DNA of 64,000 nucleotides from Gillisia limnaea DSM 15749. GTDB taxonomy: Bacteria; Bacteroidota; Bacteroidia; Flavobacteriales; Flavobacteriaceae. This document shows, in pieces, positions 44,165-52,257 of this stretch (position 1 is the stretch's first letter; each line of letters starts with the position of its first letter). The DNA is taken from NCBI RefSeq assembly GCF_000243235.1, contig NZ_JH594606.1, positions 2,662,572-2,726,571 on the forward strand, in the 5' to 3' direction. Under the pieces are notes generated by a model. It saw only the letters and a program-made list of their open reading frames with translations, made no database searches and was not told the DNA's origin. A program made the position numbers and the translations under genes.

Positions 44165-46216
44165 TTATTTATTAACCGAAGTATCCTCAGGAACTTCTGA
44201 ATCTTCTGAATCTTCAGATGGTTTATCGTTGCCATCCTTGTTCTCTTCCTTTTTGTTCACTTCTTTAGCCTTTGGGAAGTAATCAACTTGCTCCCTTTCT
44301 GCGAAAGGACGGTCTCCAAATATCTTTTGAAGGTCGTCTTTAAAGATCACTTCTTTTTCCAAAAGGATATCTGCCAACTGGGTTAATTTATCTTTATTTG
44401 CTTCCAATAAAGCTATAGCCCTTTGATATTGTGTTTCTATTAAGTTGGAAATTTCCTTGTCTATTAATTCTGAAGTTTTCTCACTGTAAGGCTTGGTGAA
44501 ATTATATTCACTTTGGCCTGTGGAATCATAGAATGTAAGATTTCCTATTTTTTCATTAAGTCCATAGATAGTAACCATGGCCCGTGCTTGTTTTGTAACC
44601 TTTTCAAGATCGCTAAGCGCTCCAGTTGATATCTGATTGAATATCACCTTTTCTGCAGCTCTTCCGCCCATAGTGGCACACATTTCATCCAGCATTTGTT
44701 CCGGTCTAACAATAAGTCGTTCTTCCGGCAAATACCAGGCGGCTCCCAGGGATTGACCACGTGGCACTATAGTTACTTTTACCAAAGGAGCAGCATGCTC
44801 TAACATCCAGCTTGCCGTTGCGTGACCGGCTTCGTGGTATGCGATTGCTTTTTTCTCGTCTGGTGTAATAATTTTATTCTTTTTCTCAAGTCCGCCAACA
44901 ATTCTGTCAACAGCATCCAGAAAATCTTGTTTTCCTACAGCCTTATGTCCTTTACGGGCAGCGATTAGAGCCGCTTCATTACAAACATTGGCAATATCTG
45001 CCCCAGAGAAACCAGGGGTTTGTTTTGCGAGAAATTCAACATCCAGTTCTTCAGCAACCTTAATGATGGGTCTCAAATGGACTTCAAAAATTTCTTTACG
45101 TTCTCTTACGTCCGGAAGATCCACATATATCTGTCGATCAAATCGTCCTGCACGCATCAAGGCCTTGTCTAAGACATCTGCACGGTTTGTGGCAGCTATT
45201 ACAATCACATTTGTATTTGTGCCGAAACCATCCATTTCGGTAAGTAGCTGGTTCAGGGTGTTTTCACGTTCGTCATTAGAACCTGACATGTTATTTTTTC
45301 CTCTTGCCCTACCTATGGCATCAATTTCATCAATAAAAATGATCGAAGGGGATTTTTCTTTGGCTTGTTTAAATAAATCCCGAACCCTTGATGCTCCAAC
45401 TCCAACAAACATCTCCACAAAGTCTGATCCTGATAAAGAAAAGAAAGGGACCTTTGCTTCACCGGCTACGGCTTTTGCTAAAAGGGTCTTTCCTGTTCCC
45501 GGGGGTCCTACCAATAATGCACCTTTAGGGATTTTACCTCCTAATGATGTGTATTTATCGGGGGTTTTAAGAAAGTCTACTATTTCCTGTATTTCTTCTT
45601 TCGCTCCTTCCAGCCCGGCAACATCCTTAAAGGAAGTTTTTACGTCGGTATTTTGGTCAAAGAGCTTTGCTTTAGATTTTCCGATATTGAAAATCTGTCC
45701 TCCAGGGCCTCCGCCACCACCAGCGCTCATTTTTTTCATTATAAATATCCAGATCCCAATTATTAAAACAAAAGGTAAAAGGGTTAGTAAAATATCCCCC
45801 CAGACATTTGCCTGAGTATCATAGGTTACTATGGTGTCCAAATTATTCTCGGATTTTGTATCCTTAATCGAATTCTCGAAATTTTGAAGATCTCCTATTT
45901 CAAAAGAATATGCAGGGGCGTCACCAGAAGCAAACATTTCGCTTTCGGTGGCCTTTTTATGAATGTCCTTAGCTTTTGCTTCTTCGGTTAGAAAAACTTT
46001 CGCCTGATTTCGGTTAACGATTAAAACCTTTGCAACATCACCATTTCTTAAATACGTTTCAAATTCTGCCGGATTGGTTTTAACCGGCTCGTTGAAGCCC
46101 GATCCACCAAAAATCTGAATTCCTAAAAAAATCACTATAATAGCAGCATAAATCCAATATGCGTTGAATTTAGGTTTTTTAGGTTCTAATTTTTTATTCG
46201 GTTCCTTATTTGCCAT
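44165..46216 (-). CDS. ftsH: ATP-dependent zinc metalloprotease FtsH
   Basis: 683 aa. TM1 at about 20-38, a periplasmic domain, and TM2 at about 141-160. The AAA domain has Walker A GPPGTGKT (237-244), Walker B IIFIDEID (292-299) and the arginine-finger region. The zinc protease site is HEAGH (461-465). A charged low-complexity C-tail rich in K, D, E and S follows. It degrades membrane and regulatory proteins and controls lipid A balance in many bacteria. It follows rsfS by 17 bases. Confidence 0.96.
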   Translation of the reverse strand: MANKEPNKKLEPKKPKFNAYWIYAAIIVIFLGIQIFGGSGFNEPVKTNPAEFETYLRNGDVAKVLIVNRNQAKVFLTEEAKAKDIHKKATESEMFASGDAPAYSFEIGDLQNFENSIKDTKSENNLDTIVTYDTQANVWGDILLTLLPFVLIIGIWIFIMKKMSAGGGGGPGGQIFNIGKSKAKLFDQNTDVKTSFKDVAGLEGAKEEIQEIVDFLKTPDKYTSLGGKIPKGALLVGPPGTGKTLLAKAVAGEAKVPFFSLSGSDFVEMFVGVGASRVRDLFKQAKEKSPSIIFIDEIDAIGRARGKNNMSGSNDERENTLNQLLTEMDGFGTNTNVIVIAATNRADVLDKALMRAGRFDRQIYVDLPDVRERKEIFEVHLRPIIKVAEELDVEFLAKQTPGFSGADIANVCNEAALIAARKGHKAVGKQDFLDAVDRIVGGLEKKNKIITPDEKKAIAYHEAGHATASWMLEHAAPLVKVTIVPRGQSLGAAWYLPEERLIVRPEQMLDEMCATMGGRAAEKVIFNQISTGALSDLEKVTKQARAMVTIYGLNEKIGNLTFYDSTGQSEYNFTKPYSEKTSELIDKEISNLIETQYQRAIALLEANKDKLTQLADILLEKEVIFKDDLQKIFGDRPFAEREQVDYFPKAKEVNKKEENKDGNDKPSEDSEDSEVPEDTSVNK

Positions 46217-46233
46217 TCTTATTTGCTTATTTT

Positions 46234-46605
46234 TTAATAATTTGTCTCAATTGAAGTGATCTTAGCATCGCCCCATAGACTTTCAATATCGTAATATTCT
46301 CTTATATGTTTTTGAAAAACATGAACCACAACGTTTACGTAATCCATTAGCACCCATTCAGCATTATCACTGCCTTCTATGTGCAAGGGTTTGTCCTTAA
46401 GCGCTTTGCTTACTGTTTTTTGAATGGAATTTACGATGGCATTTACCTGTGTGTTGGAAGTACCATTACAAATGACAAAATAATCACAAACGGTATTTTC
46501 AATTTCCCTTAAATCAAGGATTTCGATTTTATTCCCTTTAACTTCCTCTATTCCTTTTATAATTTGAGCTATAAGTTGATCGTTGTTTATTTCTTTTTTT
46601 ATCAT
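46234..46605 (-). CDS. rsfS: Ribosomal silencing factor RsfS
   Basis: 123 aa from the ATG at 46605. An in-frame ATG at 46626 lies in the -7 box and cannot be the start. The RsfS/Iojap core has CDYFVICNGTSNTQVNAI and DYVNVVVHVFQKHIREYYD. It binds uL14 on the 50S subunit and blocks joining of subunits in starvation. It is the first gene of rsfS-ftsH. Confidence 0.94.
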   Translation of the reverse strand: MIKKEINNDQLIAQIIKGIEEVKGNKIEILDLREIENTVCDYFVICNGTSNTQVNAIVNSIQKTVSKALKDKPLHIEGSDNAEWVLMDYVNVVVHVFQKHIREYYDIESLWGDAKITSIETNY

Positions 46606-46623
46606 TAAATTTTGTTCTTTGCG

Positions 46624-46631
46624 CAAAGTTA
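46624..46631 (-). promoter_or_regulatory. -7 box of rsfS-ftsH
   Basis: Minus strand TAACTTTG, an exact TAnnTTTG, 18 bases before the rsfS ATG at 46605. It settles the start codon choice. Confidence 0.55.
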
Positions 46632-46700
46632 TTACTTTTTAGTCTTTATTAGGCTGTGTTAACATAACAATTAACGCCTTAACTAGTCCTTATTTTATAC

Positions 46701-47432
46701 ATGCGTATTATCAAAGTTAGTGCCACTGAATCCACAAATATACTCGCCAGGGAATGGTATCATTTAAACCGAAATACCGCTCCGGTTTGTATCCACGCCT
46801 TTGAGCAAACTTTAGGGAGAGGCCAGCGCGGGGCTAGTTGGATTTCTAATGCGGGGGAGAACCTTACTTTTAGCGTGCTTTATCCAAAACCTAAAGTAAA
46901 AATCCAGGATCAATTCATCTTAAGCGCAGGAATTGGTCTGGCTATTTTATTGGGCTTAAAGGAATTGAAAATTAATAATTTGAAGCTGAAATGGCCAAAC
47001 GACATTATGGCAGCAAATCTTAAAATTGGTGGAATCCTCATTGAAAATATCCTAAATAATGGCAGCATTGGAACAACTATTATTGGCATTGGAGTAAATA
47101 TTAATCAAATTTCTTTCCCTGGCTTACCAAAGGCTTCATCTCTAAAACTCGTTTCCGGAAGAACTTTTGAAATAGCTCACGTACTGGACGTTATTCTGAA
47201 AAATATCGAACGAATAATGCAAAATTTCAGTGAAGGAAATGAGGATGATATACTGGCCAAGTATGAAGAAAAACTCTTCCGAAAAAATAAAGTATCCACC
47301 TTTCAATTGCCAGATGATTCATTTCTTACCGGGATTATTAAAGGAATAACCTCCACCGGACTTCTTAAAGTTGAGGTGGAGGATGGTATTATTAGAATTT
47401 TTGATTTAAAAGAGCTGAAATTGCTCTTCTAA
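46701..47432 (+). CDS. birA: Biotin--[acetyl-CoA-carboxylase] ligase
   Basis: 243 aa, without the N-terminal winged helix of E. coli BirA, so a ligase only and not a repressor. The biotinyl-AMP-binding loop appears as GRGQRGASWIS; KWPNDIM and the C-terminal SH3-like part are also typical. Its targets include the biotin domain of pyruvate carboxylase (59137-62586). Its stop codon overlaps that of the convergent SRPBCC gene by 4 bases. Confidence 0.94.
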   Translation: MRIIKVSATESTNILAREWYHLNRNTAPVCIHAFEQTLGRGQRGASWISNAGENLTFSVLYPKPKVKIQDQFILSAGIGLAILLGLKELKINNLKLKWPNDIMAANLKIGGILIENILNNGSIGTTIIGIGVNINQISFPGLPKASSLKLVSGRTFEIAHVLDVILKNIERIMQNFSEGNEDDILAKYEEKLFRKNKVSTFQLPDDSFLTGIIKGITSTGLLKVEVEDGIIRIFDLKELKLLF

Positions 47433-47821
47433 AGCTTGCCCATGTTTTCGCTGAGGTTGGTAATGAATTTAGTAAGTGGTCCCTTCACCATCATCGACAT
47501 CATTGCATTGAATTCTCCGTCAAAAAGCAATTGAACGGCACTCTTATTTTCACCTTCAGGTTCTACCAAAATGTTGAGTGAGAAGTTGAATTTTTCAGAA
47601 GTTGATCCTAGTACAACCAATTCCGGTTCCCTGGTTTCTGTAATTTTCAGGGCTATTTGCGGCATTCCTTTAAGTGTGAATAGAAATGTATCCGCAGCGA
47701 TTACTTCAAATTTCTCCATACTTTCGGGCATGACCTGTTTATAATTTTCTACGTTGGTAAGAAAATCAAACATTTCCTGCTGACTTTTTTGAGTTGTTAC
47801 TCTTGGACTTTCTAAGTTCAT
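47429..47821 (-). CDS. SRPBCC (START-like) family protein
   Basis: 130 aa, a small helix-grip fold. PRVTTQKSQQEMFDFLTNVENYKQVMPE is the usual N-terminal strand-helix pattern, and the protein ends with a long amphipathic helix. It is predicted to be cytosolic with a hydrophobic pocket; ligand unknown. It lies 1 base after pyrE, forming a two-gene operon. Confidence 0.83.
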   Translation of the reverse strand: MNLESPRVTTQKSQQEMFDFLTNVENYKQVMPESMEKFEVIAADTFLFTLKGMPQIALKITETREPELVVLGSTSEKFNFSLNILVEPEGENKSAVQLLFDGEFNAMMSMMVKGPLTKFITNLSENMGKL

Positions 47822-47822
47822 A

Positions 47823-48464
47823 TTATTTTTTCCAGTTTTCCGGATCTTGCCTCCAGGTTTTTAAAGTTTCGGCTTCAGATGAATTGATGTAATTTGTTTT
47901 TAGGGCAGTTTCTATCAGAAAATCATAGTTACTCAAAGTGTACAGGTCAACATCGGCCTTTTTGAAATTTTCTTCTGAAACATCAAAACCATAGGTGAAG
48001 ATTGCCAGCAATCCCTTGATAGTTACTTTTGCCTCCTTAAGCGCATTGATGGCATTCAGGCTGCTTTTTCCTGTGCTTATAAGGTCTTCAATAACCACAA
48101 CGGTTTGCCCGCTTTCCAGCTTTCCTTCTATTTGATTCTTTCTTCCATGGCCTTTTGCTTCCGGCCTTACATAAACAAAAGGAAGGTTCATATAATCTGC
48201 GACCATCATCCCAATTCCAATCGCTCCGGTGGCAACTCCTGCTATTACATCCGGTTTTCCATAGAGTTCTTCAATTTGCCGCGCAAAATTTTCCCTGATG
48301 AAATTTCTTATAGGAGGATAGGACAACACGATCCGGTTGTCGCAATAGATTGGAGATTTCCACCCGCTTGCCCAGGTAAAGGGTTGTTGTGGTTCTAATT
48401 TTATTGCTTTAATTTGCAAAAGCAACTCAGCTGTTTTAATGGCTGTTTCTTTATTTAAAATCAT
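47823..48464 (-). CDS. pyrE: Orotate phosphoribosyltransferase
   Basis: 213 aa. The PRPP-binding motif is VVVIEDLISTGKSS. The catalytic loop is in RPEAKGHGRKNQIEG (Lys and His residues of OPRT), and the N-terminus has FTWASGWKSPIYCDNR. It makes orotidine monophosphate in pyrimidine synthesis. Its start codon lies only 7 bases from that of the divergent Nudix gene, so its promoter must overlap the neighbour's coding region. Confidence 0.95.
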   Translation of the reverse strand: MILNKETAIKTAELLLQIKAIKLEPQQPFTWASGWKSPIYCDNRIVLSYPPIRNFIRENFARQIEELYGKPDVIAGVATGAIGIGMMVADYMNLPFVYVRPEAKGHGRKNQIEGKLESGQTVVVIEDLISTGKSSLNAINALKEAKVTIKGLLAIFTYGFDVSEENFKKADVDLYTLSNYDFLIETALKTNYINSSEAETLKTWRQDPENWKK

Positions 48465-48471
48465 AGTGCAA

Positions 48472-49095
48472 ATGTATAAAGTTTTTGTAAATGATATTCC
48501 AATTATTCTTTCAACAAATAAAGATATTGGTAATAACTACTCTTCTTTCCCTATTAAGACGGTAAAGTTAAAACAGATTATTAAGAGAATTAACGAGGGG
48601 GAACTTCTGTACGTCAATCTATATCATGATAATGAAGAAAAGCTCCTTAAGCATCTTATGAAGAAGCTTAAAGTAGTAACTGCAGCCGGAGGAATGGTTT
48701 ATAACGATCAAAAAGAAATTTTATTTATTTATAGAAATAAGCGTTGGGATCTTCCAAAGGGAAAGGTAGAGGATGGAGAATCCCTGGAGGAATCGGCTAT
48801 TCGCGAAGTGATGGAAGAAACAGGAGTCAGGGATTTGGAAATCGTTCGGTTTCTAAGAAAGACCTACCACGTATTCAAACGAAAAGACAAGTACAGGTTA
48901 AAAGTTACCCACTGGTATGAGATGTATTCTCCTTATACCGGGGATTTAATTCCGGAACATGCTGAAGGTATAAAAAAAGCGAAATGGAAAAATTTTGCCA
49001 AATCACAAAAGGCATTGACAAAATCCTATTCCAATATTAAATTGTTGTTTCCCAAGGAATATTTAACGACTCACCCGGAAGACCGGATAGCGTAA
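48472..49095 (+). CDS. Nudix hydrolase
   Basis: 207 aa from the ATG at 48472, the first in-frame ATG after the pyrE start. The Nudix box reads GKVEDGESLEESAIREVMEETGV in full (G-x5-E-x7-REVMEETG). A 60-residue N-terminal extension precedes the Nudix fold. It hydrolyses a nucleoside diphosphate linked to some group; substrate unknown. The 3' end overlaps the convergent M14 peptidase by 33 bases. Confidence 0.9.
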   Translation: MYKVFVNDIPIILSTNKDIGNNYSSFPIKTVKLKQIIKRINEGELLYVNLYHDNEEKLLKHLMKKLKVVTAAGGMVYNDQKEILFIYRNKRWDLPKGKVEDGESLEESAIREVMEETGVRDLEIVRFLRKTYHVFKRKDKYRLKVTHWYEMYSPYTGDLIPEHAEGIKKAKWKNFAKSQKALTKSYSNIKLLFPKEYLTTHPEDRIA

Positions 49096-50814
49096 ATGAG
49101 ACTTCTCGTAATGTTTAGACTGCTTATGAATCCAGCTTAACTGGGCATAAGAGTTTTGGGAAAACTCCTTGTCTAATCTTTTCTTTTCATCAAATTCTTT
49201 CTTCAAGTCCGGGTTTTCTTCCAGTAACTTTTTAGCGATGTCTTCAAAAACATAGGGAGAAAAACCCTCTTTTTGTTGAAGGATACTATCGAAAAAATTC
49301 CAGTTGAAAAAGGAGTCATCAGCAGTGGGTTCCAGGGTTTCTATTAAATATCTTACCGCTGGCTGAAAGGTTTTTATATAGAGATCTCCTTTTCGGAATT
49401 TAATGCTGTCCTGTGTTTTTTCAACACTTGTATTATAATGTGGGTAGTGGCCTTCGTAAGCCTTATCTCTGGTGCTAAATTCATTGATGTGATATACTTC
49501 TACCATGATAGTGGTATCATTTTTAACCGGTGTCATAGTTACCTGGTTGCTCTTTAAAATTTCAATAACATTCCACCATCCCTGCGGAATTACATACGCT
49601 CTCGGGATTTCGATTTTTTCAGAAGGAATAAAATTATCATAATACGCTATTTCTTTGGTGAAGGGTTTTGATTGGTCGTATTTAAGTCGTTCCTCCCCAG
49701 TGATTTCGCTTTTAATTCTTGTGGCTTCATAGCCTTTAAATTGCAATTTTGAAATAGAACTGCTATCGGTTTTAAAATTCAATGGGTAATAGCGCTCTGT
49801 AAGATACTTACGCTGTGCGCGGGCTCTAAGATCCTTGATAGCGGCCCGGTCTCTTTCGCCTATTTCAATAACTGTTTGCAAGGCGCGATATGTTCCTTCT
49901 ACTCTTTCTTTGTAGGGTTTTAGCATATGTGTTTCAATCATGAGTCCCAGCGTGTTCCACAGCGCAGCGTAGCCAGTAGAATATCGAGGGGAATCCAAAA
50001 ACTGAACAAACCCTTTTTCGGGAACTTCATTAAAAACGTTTACGTAGGGAGTAATCTCCCATTCATGTTCCCATAATGATTTTTCAAAAGATGGTTTCAT
50101 CTTTTTATCCAGATAATCACCCAGTTCTCCTCCCAGTTTATCTTTTTGAGTAAATAAATGGGTGAGGGTGTATTGGTAATCGGCACCATTGCTCACATGG
50201 GTGTCTACAAAAATATCTGGTTGCACTATATGAAAGATCTCTGCGAAACTTCGGGTGTTCCGGGTATCGGCTTTTATGAAATCCCGGTTGAGGTCATAAT
50301 TTCTTGCATTTCCCCTAAAACCGTATTCCAAAGGACCATTTTGGTTTGTTCGGGAAGTTGAATTTCTGTTCAAAGCACCACCTATATTATAAACAGGAAT
50401 AGTAGCTAAAATTGTGTTTTTTGGAACGGCCACAGAGTCCTGCGCCAGGTCCCGGAATAGCATCATCGTGGCATCTATCCCGTCACTTTCACCGGGGTGT
50501 ATGCCGTTATTTACAAGAATGATAGTATTATTTTCCCTCAATTTTTGGAAGTCGAAATTTTCAGTTGTACTGAAAACAGCCAGATGAAGTGGTTCACCAC
50601 TATCTGTTTTTCCAAACTCTATGAGTTCTATAGATGGGTAAGCGTCCTCCAGTTGTTGATAATAGTCTATGATTTGAGCGTAGGTCGCAGTTTCTTTTCC
50701 TTCTGATTTTTCAAAAACCGTTTCGAAATCATATTCCTCAATCAGTTGATATTTAGATAAATCACAGCCTGTAAGGCAAATAACTGCAAAGAGTGCAATA
50801 AAGAATTTTTTCAT
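49063..50814 (-). CDS. M14 family zinc carboxypeptidase, lipoprotein
   Basis: 583 aa. Lipobox CLTGC (Cys16). The zinc-binding H-x-x-E is in NNGIHPGESDGID, and the distal His is in DIFVDTHVSNG. The peptidase domain spans about residues 40-330, followed by a long beta-rich extension. It probably trims peptides at the envelope. It overlaps the end of the Nudix gene (+) by 33 bases. Confidence 0.88.
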   Translation of the reverse strand: MKKFFIALFAVICLTGCDLSKYQLIEEYDFETVFEKSEGKETATYAQIIDYYQQLEDAYPSIELIEFGKTDSGEPLHLAVFSTTENFDFQKLRENNTIILVNNGIHPGESDGIDATMMLFRDLAQDSVAVPKNTILATIPVYNIGGALNRNSTSRTNQNGPLEYGFRGNARNYDLNRDFIKADTRNTRSFAEIFHIVQPDIFVDTHVSNGADYQYTLTHLFTQKDKLGGELGDYLDKKMKPSFEKSLWEHEWEITPYVNVFNEVPEKGFVQFLDSPRYSTGYAALWNTLGLMIETHMLKPYKERVEGTYRALQTVIEIGERDRAAIKDLRARAQRKYLTERYYPLNFKTDSSSISKLQFKGYEATRIKSEITGEERLKYDQSKPFTKEIAYYDNFIPSEKIEIPRAYVIPQGWWNVIEILKSNQVTMTPVKNDTTIMVEVYHINEFSTRDKAYEGHYPHYNTSVEKTQDSIKFRKGDLYIKTFQPAVRYLIETLEPTADDSFFNWNFFDSILQQKEGFSPYVFEDIAKKLLEENPDLKKEFDEKKRLDKEFSQNSYAQLSWIHKQSKHYEKSHLRYPVFRVSR

Positions 50815-50979
50815 AAGTATTAAACCTATTTATGCCATAAACATACTGAAATCTACCAATCCAGCCAAAATTAAAAACCACTGTTACTACTTAAAAAGCC
50901 GGTGTTAAATTAAACCCAATCTAAGTAAAATGTTTTAGACTGGATAAATTAAAGACTATTTTCATTAAAATTTTTGATT

Positions 50980-52254
50980 ATGATAAAAAAAATAACTCTC
51001 AGCTTTTTTTTAATATGCTTTTTCAGCAACATCCAGGCTCAAATGAAAGAATTAAGTGATGAGCGTAAGATGGAACTCTCCAAACAATCAAACGATACTG
51101 TTTCTACAGCAATTGGAAAGCTTGTGTTGCCAACACCGTATCATTCTGAATCGATTAGGAAAGAAAGTAAGGTCATAGGTTGGGGAGATAAAAAACCACA
51201 GGCTCCCAATGGTTTTACAGTAGAAAAATTTGCCGATGGATTTGAACATCCACGATGGACCTATATAGCACCAAATAACGATATTTTTGTTGTAGAATCC
51301 AATACTCAAAAAAGTGCAAACAGAATTACTGTCCTTCGGGATAATGACGGCGATGCCCTTCCGGATGAACGGGAGATCTTTCTTGAAGGCCTGAACCAGC
51401 CATTCGGGATGTTGATCCTGAACGGCTTTTTCTACGTGGCCAATACAGATGGGTTGTACCGCTATCCTTATAAGGAAGGCCAGTTAAAGCTTGAATCGAA
51501 AGGAGAAAAAATACTTGATCTTCCTGCCGGTGGATATAATAATCACTGGACGCGAAACCTTATTGCAAATGAGGATGGAAGCAAAATCTATGTTTCTGTG
51601 GGTTCTGCAAGTAATGTCGGCGAATATGGAATGGAAACGGAAGTGCGCCGTGCGAATATACTGGAGATAAACCCTGATGGTACCGGAGAGAAAATTTATG
51701 CTGCCGGTTTAAGAAATCCTGTTGGAATGGACTGGAACCCTGTGACTGGTGAACTTTGGACAGCAGTCAATGAAAGGGATAAAATAGGTAATAACCTGGT
51801 GCCGGATTATATAACAAGTGTTGAGGAAGATGGCTGGTATGGCTGGCCCTATTCTTATTATGGGGATATCAAAGATCCAAGATGGGAAGAAGATCCTCAT
51901 AACCACCTGGTACAAAAAGCAATTGTTCCGGATGTGCCGGTTGGTCCACATACAGCTTCTCTGGGTTTAAAATTTTATACGGCAAATCAATTTCCGGAGA
52001 AATATAAAAACGGAGCTTTTGTAGGACAACACGGCTCCTGGAATCGTGCAGATTTCTCCGGGTATAAAATAGTCTTTGTGCCTTTTGAGGATGGTGAACC
52101 CGGAATTCCGGAAGATTTCCTTACAGGATTTATAGCCAGTGAGGCCAATAGCGAAGTTTATGGAAGGCCGGTTGCTGTTTCAATTTTGCCAGACGGCTCA
52201 TTGCTGGTAAATGATGACGATTCTAATACCATCTGGAGGGTTTCAGCTCAATAA
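50980..52254 (+). CDS. PQQ-dependent sugar (sorbosone/aldose) dehydrogenase-like protein
   Basis: 424 aa, from the ATG at 50980 (an in-frame TTG lies 6 bases earlier). A signal peptide (MIKKITLSFFLICFFSNIQA) precedes a six-bladed beta-propeller of the soluble glucose/sorbosone dehydrogenase type. Blocks include LRNPVGMDWNPVTGELW, GPHTASLGLKFYTANQFP and QHGSWNRADFSGYK. These enzymes oxidise sugars with pyrroloquinoline quinone and Ca2+ in the periplasm. No PQQ synthesis gene is in this window. It is followed 3 bases later by a TonB-dependent receptor. Confidence 0.88.
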   Translation: MIKKITLSFFLICFFSNIQAQMKELSDERKMELSKQSNDTVSTAIGKLVLPTPYHSESIRKESKVIGWGDKKPQAPNGFTVEKFADGFEHPRWTYIAPNNDIFVVESNTQKSANRITVLRDNDGDALPDEREIFLEGLNQPFGMLILNGFFYVANTDGLYRYPYKEGQLKLESKGEKILDLPAGGYNNHWTRNLIANEDGSKIYVSVGSASNVGEYGMETEVRRANILEINPDGTGEKIYAAGLRNPVGMDWNPVTGELWTAVNERDKIGNNLVPDYITSVEEDGWYGWPYSYYGDIKDPRWEEDPHNHLVQKAIVPDVPVGPHTASLGLKFYTANQFPEKYKNGAFVGQHGSWNRADFSGYKIVFVPFEDGEPGIPEDFLTGFIASEANSEVYGRPVAVSILPDGSLLVNDDDSNTIWRVSAQ

Positions 52255-52257
52255 ACA

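Noticed and set aside
44988-45815. 275-codon plus-strand frame inside ftsH
   Set aside because: Antisense shadow of the strongly conserved AAA domain of FtsH, with no known motif of its own.
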